64,000 nt of DNA from Domibacillus enclensis. Its GTDB lineage: Bacteria; Bacillota; Bacilli; Bacillales; Domibacillaceae. The stretch covers positions 62,001 through 126,000 of the forward strand of contig NZ_FTLX01000001.1 of assembly GCF_900156125.1 (NCBI RefSeq), written 5' to 3'. How positions within the stretch are numbered: position 1 is the first letter of the stretch; each line of letters begins with the position of its first letter. The position numbers and the translations under genes were made by a program. Under the pieces are notes generated by a model that worked only from the letters and a program-made list of their open reading frames with translations, did no database searches and was not told the origin of the DNA. This document shows positions 8,679 to 17,817 of the stretch, piece after piece.

Positions 8679-10190
8679 ATGAAGAAAATATCATCAGTTT
8701 TTTGGTGGACTGCGGCATTAGTCCTGGCTGCCACCATATTTGGTGCGGCCGCTCCTGACTCATTTGGTGCGATGACGGCCAATGTGCAAGGATTCATTAC
8801 CTCCGCGTTTGGATGGTACTACTTGATTTTAGTGTCAATCGTTGTCCTTTTTTGTCTTGTGCTTGTATTTAGTCCGATCGGCCAGATTCGTCTCGGACAG
8901 CCTGGAGAAAAACCGGAGTATTCCACCGCAACGTGGTTTGCGATGCTGTTTAGTGCCGGAATGGGAATTGGTCTTGTCTTCTGGGGAGCGGCAGAACCGC
9001 TTAGCCATTATGCGATTTCAAGCCCATTGTCTGAACCAGGAACCGATGCAGCACTTCGTGAATCAATGAGATACTCCTTTTTCCACTGGGGTCTCCATGC
9101 ATGGGCCATTTATGCGGTTGTCGCGTTGTCTCTTGCTTACTCGCAATTTAGAAAAGGGGAGCCGGGCCTGATCAGCCGAACGCTGAAGCCGGTACTCGGA
9201 AAGTATGCAGAAGGATGGCTTGGTACAGTCATTGATGTTATCGCTGTTTTCGCCACAGTTGTCGGCGTTGCTACCACATTGGGCTTTGGCGCAGCGCAAA
9301 TTAATGGCGGTCTTTCGTATTTGTTCGGGGTACCTGTTTCATTTTCCGTCCAACTCGTTATCATTGCAGTCGTGACGGTCTTGTTTATTATGTCTGCTTT
9401 ATCCGGACTTGGAAAAGGAATTAAAATTTTAAGTAACACAAATATGGTTCTGGCTATTGCTCTTTTAGTGCTTATGCTCATTTTAGGGCCAACGATGTTT
9501 ATCTTAAATATGTTTACTGATACAATTGGCTCTTACCTGCAGAACATTTTCCGGATGAGTTTTCAGGTCGCGCCGCTGGATGCGGATCATAACAGCTGGA
9601 TTAACGGCTGGACGATTTTCTACTGGGCCTGGTGGATTTCCTGGGCGCCGTTCGTCGGTGTCTTTATCGCACGGGTATCACGTGGACGGACCGTAAGAGA
9701 ATTTTTAATCGGCGTTTTGTTAATGCCGTCTGTTGTGAGCTTTTTCTGGTTCGCTGTGTTTGGCGCTTCCGCGATGAACCTTCAAATGGAAGGTGCGGCT
9801 GATTTAACGCAGTTTGCAACGGAAGAAGTGCTGTTTGCGGTATTTAATGAGCTTCCATGGTCACAGCTCCTGTCGGTTGTCGCGATCTTGCTTGTCTCGA
9901 CGTTCTTTATTACGTCAGCTGACTCCGCTACGTTCGTGCTTGGCATGCAGACGACGCATGGATCATTAACACCGCCGAACAATGTCAAAGTAGCATGGGG
10001 TATTTTCCAGTCCCTGATTGCAGTTGTTCTTTTATACAGCGGCGGACTGCAGGCGTTGCAGAACGCAGCGATTGCTGCCGCTTTTCCATTCTCGATCATT
10101 ATGATTTTAATGATGGTGTCGCTGTACAAAGCATTTTCACTTGAACGAAAAGAAATGCGGAAAAAAGACGGCCGGCGCCCGCTCACATAA
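8679..10190 (+). CDS. opuD: BCCT-family glycine betaine transporter (OpuD-like)
   Basis: 503-residue secondary transporter for betaine or related quaternary amines, used in osmoprotection. It has 12 predicted membrane segments and the family hallmark [23 protein letters not shown] at about residues 310-335, plus [21 protein letters not shown] at about residues 88-108. The start at 8679 follows GGAAGGGG by about 8 bp; an upstream ATG at 8649 has none. Single-gene unit ending in a strong terminator at 10197-10233. The precise substrate (betaine, choline or ectoine) cannot be fixed from sequence alone. Confidence 0.9.
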   Translation: MKKISSVFWWTAALVLAATIFGAAAPDSFGAMTANVQGFITSAFGWYYLILVSIVVLFCLVLVFSPIGQIRLGQPGEKPEYSTATWFAMLFSAGMGIGLVFWGAAEPLSHYAISSPLSEPGTDAALRESMRYSFFHWGLHAWAIYAVVALSLAYSQFRKGEPGLISRTLKPVLGKYAEGWLGTVIDVIAVFATVVGVATTLGFGAAQINGGLSYLFGVPVSFSVQLVIIAVVTVLFIMSALSGLGKGIKILSNTNMVLAIALLVLMLILGPTMFILNMFTDTIGSYLQNIFRMSFQVAPLDADHNSWINGWTIFYWAWWISWAPFVGVFIARVSRGRTVREFLIGVLLMPSVVSFFWFAVFGASAMNLQMEGAADLTQFATEEVLFAVFNELPWSQLLSVVAILLVSTFFITSADSATFVLGMQTTHGSLTPPNNVKVAWGIFQSLIAVVLLYSGGLQALQNAAIAAAFPFSIIMILMMVSLYKAFSLERKEMRKKDGRRPLT

Positions 10191-10196
10191 TCGACA

Positions 10197-10233
10197 AAAT
10201 CCCCCCGTCAATTCTTGGCGGGGGATTTATTTT
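10197..10233 (+). terminator. Terminator after opuD
   Basis: Stem AAATCCCCC...GGGGGATTT with short loop followed by ATTTTG. Confidence 0.85.
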
Positions 10234-10300
10234 GCTTGAACTTTAAGGCGGTCTTTTCTATGATGGGTAGAGCACGTGCGATAAAGGAGTTCACATCATC

Positions 10301-10900
10301 ATGCGAAAAAAAAGAAGAAAGCTGAAAAAGCGGGCGTACGGCTGTCTTGCGCTGCCTTTTCTAGCGGCGGCTGCATTTATATTAATCGTTTTTTCAATGA
10401 CAGATCAAACGCCAAAATTTCTGCAGTCCAAGACGATTCCGGATGAATTCATTCCGATTTACAAAGCAGCCGCTGAGGAGTACGGCATCCAGTGGGAATT
10501 GCTGGCTGCCCATCATAGAGTGGAAACAAAGTTCTCCACAATGGACCCGATGATTTCACCGGTTGGCGCAGAGGGACCGATGCAGTTTATGCCGTGTACG
10601 TTCGTTGGCTGGGAGCATCCGACCTGCGGCGGGCTTGGTGAAGGAAATATACCGGATGATGAAAAAACCGACCCGGCTGTCATTGAGTATTATGGCGGCT
10701 ACGGTGTAGACGGTAATGGAGACGGGAAAGCAGATCCATTCAACATAGAAGATGCCATATACAGCGCAGCCCATTATTTAAGCGAGAATGGGGCAGCAGA
10801 CGGCGACGTTGAACGAGCTATTTTTGCTTATAACAAAAGTGATCAATATGTAGCAGATATTCTTTATTATGTAGATGAATTTTCAAAGCAGGAAAACTAA
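10301..10900 (+). CDS. Membrane-anchored lytic transglycosylase-like protein (SLT fold)
   Basis: 199 residues: a very basic N-terminus (RKKRRKLKKR), a single membrane anchor at about residues 17-32, and an extracytoplasmic lysozyme-like domain. The catalytic Glu is probably in AAHHRVETKF, with GPMQFMPCTF matching the G-x-MQFMP motif of this group. Typical SLT enzymes have E-S after the Glu where this one has E-T. The block YGVDGNGDGKADPFNIEDAIYSAAHYL is characteristic of the YomI/CwlT-like branch. Likely cuts glycan strands in the cell wall. Good ribosome site AAAGGAG before the ATG. Confidence 0.85.
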   Translation: MRKKRRKLKKRAYGCLALPFLAAAAFILIVFSMTDQTPKFLQSKTIPDEFIPIYKAAAEEYGIQWELLAAHHRVETKFSTMDPMISPVGAEGPMQFMPCTFVGWEHPTCGGLGEGNIPDDEKTDPAVIEYYGGYGVDGNGDGKADPFNIEDAIYSAAHYLSENGAADGDVERAIFAYNKSDQYVADILYYVDEFSKQEN

Positions 10901-10926
10901 AAATCCGCCTGCTTCCCGGCTGATCC

Positions 10927-10975
10927 AGACTGTAGACAAACTCAAGACATTTGGGTTTGCCTGCAGTCTTTTTGT
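10927..10975 (+). terminator. Terminator after the transglycosylase gene
   Basis: Long imperfect stem AGACTG-AG-CAAAC pairing with GTTTG-CTGCAGTCT, followed by TTTTTG. Confidence 0.8.
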
Positions 10976-11055
10976 TTTTTACATTAAAATAATCGGAATA
11001 ATACTTTTTTCTTTTGGACAAATTAGAACATGAACTTACAAAGGAGGTGTATGTT

Positions 11056-11301
11056 GTGTTGAAAAGAATGTTTTCCTTAGTTGCCGTTTTAACTCTTACT
11101 GTCATGCTATCCAACTTGAGCGTGAGCGCTGAAAGTATTTATGAAGATAATCATTCCGTCACCGAGATGGCTAATAATAACGTGAATGATAATACTGCCA
11201 ATATGGATGACGATGATGACGACATGGAATGGGGCTGGCTTGGTCTTTTAGGTTTACTCGGACTTGCTGGCTTAAAGAGAAGAGATGACAGGAAAGATTG
11301 A
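11056..11301 (+). CDS. Secreted small protein with WGxxGxxG C-terminal tail
   Basis: 81 residues: signal peptide (LKRMFSLVAVLTLTVMLSN, cleavage near VSA-ES), an Asn/Asp-rich middle with a run of seven acidic residues, and the tail WGWLGLLGLLGLAGLKRRD. A Trp-Gly-rich hydrophobic stretch followed by a basic end is the shape of the WGxxGxxG-CTERM class, thought to be a membrane-retention or sorting tail. The GTG start is chosen because AAAGGAGG lies 8 bp upstream; TTG one codon later is equally possible. Function unknown. The gene is short and its only near neighbour is the cell-wall hydrolase upstream. Confidence 0.75.
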   Translation: MLKRMFSLVAVLTLTVMLSNLSVSAESIYEDNHSVTEMANNNVNDNTANMDDDDDDMEWGWLGLLGLLGLAGLKRRDDRKD

Positions 11302-11306
11302 TCAGA

Positions 11307-11330
11307 AGGCACCCACCATGGTGCTTTTTT
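11307..11330 (+). terminator. Terminator after the WGxxGxxG gene
   Basis: GCACC/GGTGC stem followed by TTTTTT. Confidence 0.75.
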
Positions 11331-11376
11331 CCTTGCTCCAAAATGAAACGTTGAATTTCGGTTCCATTGATAATAA

Positions 11377-11568
11377 AGGGGGCTCTGGAAGACCTATGGC
11401 AAATGGGTCCGCAAATGGCTTTGGAACCAACACAACAGGGAAAATGTATCGTATACTGAAACCGATCTTGTGACCATTGCGGCCGGTACAAATGATTTTA
11501 AATTAAATGTTTTTCTCGGCTCACAAGGGCTCGCATTTGTTACGAGTTTAAATCGAAGCGCAAGTTAA
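11377..11568 (+). pseudogene. Fragment of an SGNH/GDSL-type hydrolase
   Basis: No start codon, but one frame reads TETDLVTIAAGTNDFKLNV (about 11461-11517), which closely matches block III (the GxND region) of SGNH hydrolases of the kind found in phage tail proteins and esterases. The frame is open from 11377 to a stop at 11568 and lacks both the N-terminal GDS block and the C-terminal DxxH block. It is taken as a decayed internal piece of a larger gene. Stop codons directly upstream in the same frame support loss of function. Confidence 0.65.
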
Positions 11569-11592
11569 ATCTTTCGTCGTGATAGTTGTTGC

Positions 11593-11943
11593 TTACGAAA
11601 GCTGACTTTTTTTGATGACTTGTTGCTCATTATGTAATGGCATTTTTGTGATTTTTGCGCCCATTGTTTTGGAGTCATATAAAACTTCTGCGCCCAACAT
11701 TTCGGCAGCATCGCGTAACGGAACATAAGTTGTTCCATCTACGTACCAAGTTGGTTTTTTTACTTGTTTTCCGTCTACTTCAAGAGAGATTCGATTTTTG
11801 TGTATTTCTTCTTTTTCTACTGTAGCAAAATCTCCACGAGGTGTTTTGTATGTCTTTACGACAGTTCCTGCGTATACCCCTGATCCAAATACGGATAAGG
11901 CTAACGTGGATATAGCTACTTTTTTCTTCATTGACTTCTTCAA
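11593..11943 (-). CDS. Exported protein with copper-amine-oxidase N-terminal-like domain
   Basis: 116 residues: basic N-terminus and signal peptide (KKKVAISTLALSVFGSGVYAG), then one copper-amine-oxidase-N type repeat (VDGTTYVPLRDAAEMLGAEVLYD...KITKM at about residues 67-100). In Firmicutes this domain is a common cell-surface or wall-binding module and has no copper or oxidase role by itself. TTG start with AAAGGGG upstream; an ATG four codons later is an alternative. It opens a minus-strand run of small envelope genes, each with its own ribosome site. Confidence 0.75.
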   Translation of the reverse strand: MKKSMKKKVAISTLALSVFGSGVYAGTVVKTYKTPRGDFATVEKEEIHKNRISLEVDGKQVKKPTWYVDGTTYVPLRDAAEMLGAEVLYDSKTMGAKITKMPLHNEQQVIKKSQLS

Positions 11944-11990
11944 AAAATCTACCCCTTTATAAATAGTAAATAGACCACGTTTCTATTTTC

Positions 11991-12206
11991 CTAGTATCCA
12001 TAAAACCATCCCATTAATAAGCCAGCTACTAATTGGCCTCTGTGACTGATATAAACAGAAATAAGAACCCCAATGACTAGAGCAATAAATGAGACAAGCG
12101 GTTTTGGTGGTTTTAATAGCATTTTGAGTATTTGGGTCAGAACAAGGACAGAGGGAACAGCTATGACCGCGTCCCAGACGTTTGTATGTATGGTTGGAAA
12201 GTCCAT
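11991..12206 (-). CDS. Small two-helix membrane protein, holin-like
   Basis: 71 residues. Two hydrophobic segments (about residues 15-30 and 37-68) are separated by a short basic turn (KMLLKPPKP). Size, topology and the nearby peptidoglycan-active enzyme and SGNH fragment resemble a phage holin or small membrane component, but no specific holin family is recognised. ATG with AAGGAG 7 bp upstream, so probably translated. Confidence 0.6.
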   Translation of the reverse strand: MDFPTIHTNVWDAVIAVPSVLVLTQILKMLLKPPKPLVSFIALVIGVLISVYISHRGQLVAGLLMGWFYGY

Positions 12207-12280
12207 AACGACTCCTTTTTTGTAAGTATTATTCCATGATTTTATTCTTTTATTCAGTGGGCCTCGTGTTAGTAGACAAA

Positions 12281-12616
12281 TTACGGATGAATGACAACCC
12301 TCGTTCCAATGGGTACGTAGGAAGACAGATCTAAAACATCAGTGTTAAACATTCTAATGCACCCATGAGAAACATTCTGACCGATTGAGGAGGGATCATT
12401 AGTGCCGTGGATTCCATAATGAGGTTTTGATAATCCCATCCACAATACACCAAACGGTCCTCCGGGATTAATTTGTTTGTTAATGATCCTGTAGGTGCCA
12501 GCAGGTGTAGGAGTCAGCATTTTACCGACAGCAATAGGATAAGATTTGATTAAGGTACTTTCATCAAAAAGCTTTAGTTGCCGCTTTGATGTTGAGATAT
12601 CAATCCATCTTGCCAT
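12281..12616 (-). CDS. Minimal L,D-transpeptidase (YkuD domain)
   Basis: 111 residues, essentially the catalytic domain alone. Conserved HYGIHGT (His70) and SHGCIRM (His84, Cys86) form the active site of L,D-transpeptidases that make 3-3 peptide cross-links in peptidoglycan. There is no signal peptide or LysM domain, unlike classic YkuD or YciB, so it may need a lysis or holin-like route, or belongs to the spore compartment where such short enzymes are common. The Shine-Dalgarno AGG is preceded by a run of ten G, shared with the stop codon of the gene upstream. Confidence 0.85.
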   Translation of the reverse strand: MARWIDISTSKRQLKLFDESTLIKSYPIAVGKMLTPTPAGTYRIINKQINPGGPFGVLWMGLSKPHYGIHGTNDPSSIGQNVSHGCIRMFNTDVLDLSSYVPIGTRVVIHP

Positions 12617-12622
12617 AAACCT

Positions 12623-12632
12623 CCCCCCCCCC
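12623..12632 (-). repeat. G10 homopolymer at a stop codon/Shine-Dalgarno junction
   Basis: On the minus strand a run of ten G starts with the last base of the TAG stop of the upstream gene and leads into AGGTTTATG of the L,D-transpeptidase. It is prone to slippage; length changes would alter the distance between the two genes but not the SD-to-start distance. Confidence 0.8.
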
Positions 12633-12901
12633 TAATCCCCGATTGTGTACAGCGTGTTTTTTGTTAAATCATCAATCTGCCTCTGCATATCCATTAATTG
12701 CTGCTGTAAGTCATCTGAACGGGAAGAATTCTGTGGTTCGCTAGCGGTTATAGAATCCAGTGCAATTAAAGCGGAAAGAGTAGCAATAGCATCCGCAAAG
12801 GTTGTAAGAGCAGAAGCAATAACAGCGAGTCGGGCTGCCGTTAACTCAGCAGATGGTGACGAATAATTTCCTTGCTCAACATTGTTTTGAGGCTGCTTCA
12901 T
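12632..12901 (-). CDS. Small Gln/Ser-rich protein, unknown function
   Basis: 89 residues from an ATG with GAAGGAG 7 bp upstream. The N-terminus is polar (KQPQNNVEQGNYSSPS), the middle is Ala/Thr/Leu-rich (ELTAARLAVIASALTTFADAIATLSALIAL) and could be an amphipathic or membrane-associated helix, and the end is a short coiled coil (LQQQLMDMQRQIDDL). I do not recognise it; small proteins of this shape occur in the forespore or spore coat of Bacillaceae. First gene of a run 12901-11593 on the minus strand. The in-frame extension to 12988 has no ribosome site. Confidence 0.6.
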   Translation of the reverse strand: MKQPQNNVEQGNYSSPSAELTAARLAVIASALTTFADAIATLSALIALDSITASEPQNSSRSDDLQQQLMDMQRQIDDLTKNTLYTIGD

Positions 12902-13084
12902 CTGTATCTCCTTCCTTCTATTCAAAGAGAATGAAATCCTTTTATAGGATATGCACAAGGAAGGATCTGTCTTAATGCAGAGGACCATTTTCGGGGCATT
13001 TTAGAAGAAGAGCTGTATTTCCATGATGTTCTGAAAAAAAGAAAAAGCCCCGATCTAAGAAGGGGACTCACCATTTTTATATCA

Positions 13085-13252
13085 TCAAGAGTTTGGAAAT
13101 ACTTTCCGAATGACATCGCTAAATTCATCAAAAATACCTTCCACAGGTTCCCCAGCCCTCACTCGATCCGCATAATCCTTCATTTGAGTGGTGAATTCAG
13201 GATCTTCAGAAATATATACTTTTTCAATGGAACAAGCTATTTTTTTGTTCTT
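13085..13252 (-). pseudogene. C-terminal remnant of a YhcN/YlaJ-type sporulation lipoprotein
   Basis: The frame reads EKVYISEDPEFTTQMKD then YADRVRAGEPVEGIFDEF and ends IRKVFPNS, which closely follows the C-terminal end of YhcN/YlaJ spore lipoproteins. It is open only from 13252, has no start codon and lacks the signal peptide and N-terminal two thirds. A small membrane-protein gene overlaps its 5' edge, so the lost part was replaced by other DNA. Confidence 0.7.
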
Positions 13253-13341
13253 TCATGAATGAATAAGTAATACAAGATACTAACTAAAGCTAAAATTACG
13301 CCGATAATTCCAATTGTGTACATTTCCGGAAAGCCCCTCAC
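13237..13341 (-). CDS. 34-residue single-span membrane peptide
   Basis: GTG start with GGAGGTG 7 bp upstream. The protein begins RGFPEMYTIGIIGVILA, has one hydrophobic helix (about residues 8-27) and ends HERTKK. It is unlike its neighbours in that nothing but the membrane helix is present. The ribosome site and helix suggest a real small gene; an internal ATG seven codons in is the alternative start. Function unknown. Confidence 0.5.
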   Translation of the reverse strand: MRGFPEMYTIGIIGVILALVSILYYLFIHERTKK

Positions 13342-13371
13342 TTTTTAACACCTCCATTAAATATCTTTCCC

Positions 13372-13403
13372 AAAAAAATATCCCCCACTCAAGTGGGGGA
13401 TAT
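13372..13403 (-). terminator. Terminator of the 13493-13780 gene
   Basis: ATATCCCCCAC/GTGGGGGATAT stem followed on the minus strand by TTTTTTT. Confidence 0.85.
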
Positions 13404-13492
13404 GACTGAAGCAAACAGAGCAGAAATTGACCTTAATTTATGAAACCTTGATTTAATAAGGATTTATTAACAGATCAAATATGTGTTACAAA

Positions 13493-13780
13493 TCACTGTT
13501 CCTTCTTATTATAATAGTCAACAGCGAACTGAGCGCCTTCTTCGACCATTTTGTTATCATCAATATCATCCGGATCAGGATTTCCGGCTTTATGAACCGG
13601 GAATTTCTCGTTGGATGGGGAGGATTCGCTGTTCAGCTTTTTTTTCGCCTGGGACATCCATCCATCAAATTTTGTCCGGTTTTCTTCTTTGGAAAGCCAC
13701 CATGCAGCTGCGCCGGCTCCTGCTAAAAGATAACCAAGTCCGCCGCTTTTTTGCTTTTTATTTCTCGTGTTATTATACAT
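13493..13780 (-). CDS. Small YtxH-like envelope protein, unknown function
   Basis: 95 residues from an ATG with AAGGAGG about 8 bp upstream. The basic N-terminus is followed by a Gly/Ala-rich hydrophobic stretch (GGLGYLLAGAGAAAWWLS) that could span the membrane and then a charged region. The C-terminus (DPDDIDDNKMVEEGAQFAVDYYNKKEQ) is strongly acidic. The family is not recognised. It is divergent from corA, and an in-frame extension beyond 13780 lacks a start signal. Confidence 0.65.
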   Translation of the reverse strand: MYNNTRNKKQKSGGLGYLLAGAGAAAWWLSKEENRTKFDGWMSQAKKKLNSESSPSNEKFPVHKAGNPDPDDIDDNKMVEEGAQFAVDYYNKKEQ

Positions 13781-13942
13781 GAAAAAATCCTCCTTCGATT
13801 GTCGCCACAGAGGGCTCGTGCTTGAAAATAGTTTACCCGCAGGCAGAAAATTCAAAACATCGTTTTCATAAATAACGTTGTGTTTAACAAAAGGCGCTTT
13901 AGGGTAACAATGATATGCTGAGACACGAATAGCAGAGAGGAA

Positions 13943-14893
13943 GTGGTCATTTTGGAACATTCATTCCACTCTTCCCAATGGATATGGAAAGAATTCGATC
14001 TAAAAAGCGATGAGCAGGCAAAAGAACTCGCAAAAAAGCACCATACGTGTAAAAAATGGATAGAAGATGTGAAAACAAATAAAACCAATTCCCTTGAAAT
14101 GTATACTGGGACGCCGAATGAAGAAGTAATGTGGGGCTCGCTCGTTTATCTTCAAAATGCAGAGGAAAAAAACAATCGGCACGTGTTTCATTTTTATTTA
14201 ACGAGAAATGAACTGGTAACGGCCAATCTGGATTTATCCAAGCTCGATTTCGCCAATGTAAAAGCAATGAAGGAAAAAATGCACCATTCAGAGACGCCGA
14301 TTGAAGGATTTCTCGTATTAATTGGAGAAATCATGGCGCATTTTTTAATGGAAATTGATAAATTTGAAGAGCGGCTTCGTGACCTGCTGTGGGAAATTAA
14401 AGAACGGAATAACACCCAGATACTGGATCAAACAGCCCGTACGGACCACGAATTGCTTATATGGAAAAACCTCATCATTCCGATGATGGAAATCCGTATG
14501 GCTGTCGAAGAAGCATTTGGCGATGATGTAATGGAAGGGAAGCAATTCAAGCGGACGAAGCGCCGAATTGAACGGGCCCGATCGATCATTCGGGAATACG
14601 AAGAAGAAATTGATGCGCTGCTCGACCTTGAGAATGTCGTTTCCACACACCGCGGAAACGAAATTATGAAAACATTGACGGTTATAACCACACTTTTTAC
14701 ACCGGTGATGGCTTTAGGCGCAATCTGGGGGATGAATTTCAAGCACATGCCGGAGCTGGAATGGAAATACGGCTATCTATTCTCGGGAATCGTAATTGGT
14801 TCAGCAACCTTTGCCTTATACGTATTCTTGAAGAAAAAAGGGTGGATGGGTGATATCTTAGCCGTCGGCAGCAAAAAATCCTTTTTTAAGTGA
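13943..14893 (+). CDS. corA: CorA-family divalent metal ion transporter
   Basis: 316 residues with a large cytoplasmic N-terminal domain, a long stalk helix (about 205-250) and two C-terminal membrane helices. The signature GMN is present as AIWGMNFKHMPEL at the end of the first helix. CorA forms a pentameric channel for Mg2+ and sometimes Co2+. The GTG start has AGAGAGG close upstream; a TTG nine bases on is an alternative. Single-gene unit between a divergent small gene and citB. Confidence 0.9.
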   Translation: MVILEHSFHSSQWIWKEFDLKSDEQAKELAKKHHTCKKWIEDVKTNKTNSLEMYTGTPNEEVMWGSLVYLQNAEEKNNRHVFHFYLTRNELVTANLDLSKLDFANVKAMKEKMHHSETPIEGFLVLIGEIMAHFLMEIDKFEERLRDLLWEIKERNNTQILDQTARTDHELLIWKNLIIPMMEIRMAVEEAFGDDVMEGKQFKRTKRRIERARSIIREYEEEIDALLDLENVVSTHRGNEIMKTLTVITTLFTPVMALGAIWGMNFKHMPELEWKYGYLFSGIVIGSATFALYVFLKKKGWMGDILAVGSKKSFFK

Positions 14894-15044
14894 TTCGTTT
14901 TTCTTATGAATAGTGATAAATTTCTTGTTATTTACTTATATAGAGGAATGTAATAAGATAAAAGGTGTGGAAAATTAGAACACTAAATAAAACTAATTTT
15001 TCAATTTATCACATTACATACTCAACTTAAGAGGGGGAACCGAA

Positions 15045-17771
15045 ATGGCGACTAACGATGTTTTTAACGCTCGCGCAAGTTTTGACCTGAATGGTAAGCG
15101 CTATAATTATTACCGTCTGGCGGCACTTGAAGAAGCGGGTACGGCGAATGTATCACGCCTGCCATATTCGATTAAAGTTTTGCTTGAATCTGTACTCCGT
15201 CAGTTCGACGGCTATGTTATTAACAAGGATCACGTTGAAAATTTAGCAAAATGGGGCGAAGGCGCTAACGTAGAGGCGGAAGTTCCTTTTAAGCCGTCAC
15301 GTGTTATTTTGCAAGACTTTACAGGGGTGCCGGTTGTCGTTGACCTGGCCTCTCTTCGTAAAGCAATGGCCGATATCGGTGGCGATCCACAGGTCATCAA
15401 TCCGGAAATTCCGGTTGATCTTGTCATTGACCACTCCGTGCAGGTCGATGCATACGGGACGCCTGAAGCACTTGAGCGCAACATGGAGCTTGAGTTCGAC
15501 CGTAATGCAGAACGTTATGAGTTCTTGAGCTGGGCTCAAAAAGCATTTGACAACTATCGTGCTGTACCACCGGCAACGGGAATTGTTCACCAGGTAAACC
15601 TAGAGTATTTAGCGAATGTCGTTCATGCAGTTGAAACAGAAAATGGAGAATTTAACGCATATCCAGATACATTAGTTGGAACAGACTCGCATACAACGAT
15701 GATTAACGGAATCGGTGTTCTTGGCTGGGGCGTTGGCGGTATTGAAGCGGAAGCCGGCATGCTTGGTCAGCCATCCTACTTCCCAATTCCTGAAGTAGTG
15801 GGTGTTAAATTAACGGGCGAACTGCCAAACGGAGCAACAGCAACGGATTTAGCGCTTAAAGTCACACAAGTTCTACGTCAGCAAGGCGTTGTAGGCAAAT
15901 TCGTCGAGTTCTTCGGAGCAGGCGTTGCGTCACTTCCGCTTGCAGACCGCGCGACAATTGCCAACATGGCACCTGAATACGGCGCAACATGCGGGTTCTT
16001 CCCGGTTGATGCTGAAGCGCTTGATTACATGCGCTTAACAGGCCGTGATGAAGCTCATATTCAAGTAGTCGAGCAGTACTTAAAAGAAAATGGCATGTTC
16101 TTCACACCGGCGAACGAAGATCCGGTTTACACAGAAGTGGTTGAATTAAACCTGGCGGATATCGAGCCGAACTTATCAGGCCCGAAACGCCCGCAGGATT
16201 TAATTCCACTTTCACAAATGCAAAAATCATTCCAGGAAGCTGTTAGCGCGCCTCAGGGCAACCATGGCTTCGGCTTAACTGCGGATGAGCTTGACCGGAC
16301 AACAACGGTTGCATTTGATGATGGAACGAAAGCTGAAATGAAAACAGGGGCAATCGGCATTGCGGCGATTACGTCTTGTACAAATACATCTAATCCATAC
16401 GTTCTTCTGGCAGCCGGCTTAGTGGCGAAAAAAGCCGTTGAACTTGGCCTTGAAGTGCCTGCTTACGTGAAAACCTCACTGGCACCGGGTTCAAAAGTCG
16501 TAACAGGCTACCTGCGTGATTCCGGCCTTCTTCCGTACATGGAGAAAATCGGCTTTAACGTGGTCGGCTACGGCTGTACGACATGTATCGGAAACTCCGG
16601 TCCAATGAAAGAAGAAATTGAAAAAGCAATCATCGATTCTGATCTGCTTGTCACGTCTGTTCTTTCAGGAAACCGTAACTTTGAAGGGCGTATTCACCCG
16701 CTTGTAAAAGGCAACTATTTGGCTTCACCGCCGCTTGTTGTCGCTTATGCACTAGCAGGCAATGTAAACATTGACCTTCAAAACGAGCCGATTGGCAAAG
16801 GAAAAGATGGACAGGATGTGTTCTTTAAAGACATCTGGCCGGAAACAGAAGAAGTGAAAGAAGCGGTTAAACGCACCGTAACACCTGAATTGTTCCGTAA
16901 AGAGTATGACCAGGTATTTAACAGCAACGCAAAATGGAATCAAATTCAAACGAGCAACGACGCGCTGTACAGCTGGGATGCAGATTCCACGTACATTGCA
17001 AATCCGACATTCTTTGAAAACCTGTCAACGAATCCAGAACCGATCCAGGCACTGTCTGGCCTTCGTGTAATGGGTAAATTCGGGGATTCAGTGACGACGG
17101 ATCACATTTCTCCAGCAGGTGCGATCGGCAAAGATACACCGGCCGGCAAATACCTTCGTGAAAAAGGCGTTGAGCCGCGTGACTTTAACTCGTACGGTTC
17201 ACGACGCGGCAACCATGAAGTAATGATGCGCGGAACGTTTGCGAACATTCGTATCCGCAATCAAATCGCACCGGGAACAGAAGGTGGATTTACGACATTC
17301 TGGCCAACGGGCGAAGTGATGCCGATTTATGATGCGTGCATGAAGTATCAGGAGCAGGGTACGGGTCTTGTCGTTCTAGCGGGCAAAGATTACGGAATGG
17401 GCTCATCGCGTGACTGGGCGGCAAAAGGCACAAACCTATTAGGCGTCAAAACTGTTATTGCAGAAAGCTATGAGCGTATTCACCGTTCAAACCTTGTGAT
17501 GATGGGTGTTCTTCCGCTTCAGTTTAAACTGGGCGATAACGCTTCGACGCTTGGATTAACGGGCGAAGAAACGTTTGAAGTAGCGATTACTGACAGCGTG
17601 AAGCCACGTGAAGTCGTAAACGTGACTGCAACAAATAAAGAAGGCAAGAAAACAGAATTCCAGGCGCTCGTTCGCTTTGATTCTGAAGTAGACGTTGACT
17701 ACTACCGTCACGGCGGTATTTTGCAAATGGTCCTTCGCGGCAAACTGCAAAACGTGAATGCCAACAAATAA
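15045..17771 (+). CDS. citB: Aconitate hydratase
   Basis: 908-residue 4Fe-4S enzyme of the TCA cycle that converts citrate to isocitrate; in Bacillus the apo-form also binds iron-responsive RNA. Cluster cysteines are in the [11 protein letters not shown] block (about residues 443-453) and the [12 protein letters not shown] block (about 507-518). Length is that of the IRP/AcnA family. The ATG follows GAGGGGGA. The 150-bp upstream region is AT-rich with several ATAA/TTAT half sites of the kind bound by CcpC, but I cannot fix the operator. Followed by a terminator that is duplicated around repeat B. Confidence 0.97.
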   Translation: MATNDVFNARASFDLNGKRYNYYRLAALEEAGTANVSRLPYSIKVLLESVLRQFDGYVINKDHVENLAKWGEGANVEAEVPFKPSRVILQDFTGVPVVVDLASLRKAMADIGGDPQVINPEIPVDLVIDHSVQVDAYGTPEALERNMELEFDRNAERYEFLSWAQKAFDNYRAVPPATGIVHQVNLEYLANVVHAVETENGEFNAYPDTLVGTDSHTTMINGIGVLGWGVGGIEAEAGMLGQPSYFPIPEVVGVKLTGELPNGATATDLALKVTQVLRQQGVVGKFVEFFGAGVASLPLADRATIANMAPEYGATCGFFPVDAEALDYMRLTGRDEAHIQVVEQYLKENGMFFTPANEDPVYTEVVELNLADIEPNLSGPKRPQDLIPLSQMQKSFQEAVSAPQGNHGFGLTADELDRTTTVAFDDGTKAEMKTGAIGIAAITSCTNTSNPYVLLAAGLVAKKAVELGLEVPAYVKTSLAPGSKVVTGYLRDSGLLPYMEKIGFNVVGYGCTTCIGNSGPMKEEIEKAIIDSDLLVTSVLSGNRNFEGRIHPLVKGNYLASPPLVVAYALAGNVNIDLQNEPIGKGKDGQDVFFKDIWPETEEVKEAVKRTVTPELFRKEYDQVFNSNAKWNQIQTSNDALYSWDADSTYIANPTFFENLSTNPEPIQALSGLRVMGKFGDSVTTDHISPAGAIGKDTPAGKYLREKGVEPRDFNSYGSRRGNHEVMMRGTFANIRIRNQIAPGTEGGFTTFWPTGEVMPIYDACMKYQEQGTGLVVLAGKDYGMGSSRDWAAKGTNLLGVKTVIAESYERIHRSNLVMMGVLPLQFKLGDNASTLGLTGEETFEVAITDSVKPREVVNVTATNKEGKKTEFQALVRFDSEVDVDYYRHGGILQMVLRGKLQNVNANK

Positions 17772-17812
17772 GCATCAAAAAAGGACTCTTTCGCCACGAA
17801 AGAGTCTTTTTT
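17772..17812 (+). terminator. citB terminator, left copy flanking repeat B
   Basis: GACTCTTTCG/CGAAAGAGTC stem with 3-nt loop and six T. The 41-bp unit GCATCAAAAA...TTTTT is 95% identical to 18455-18495. Confidence 0.9.
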
Positions 17813-17817
17813 CATAT

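Noticed and set aside
12922-13131. 69-codon minus-strand frame and a plus-strand stretch reading AEDHFRGILEEELYFHDVLK
   Set aside because: Neither has a start with ribosome site; resemblance to a gene end is too weak to name.
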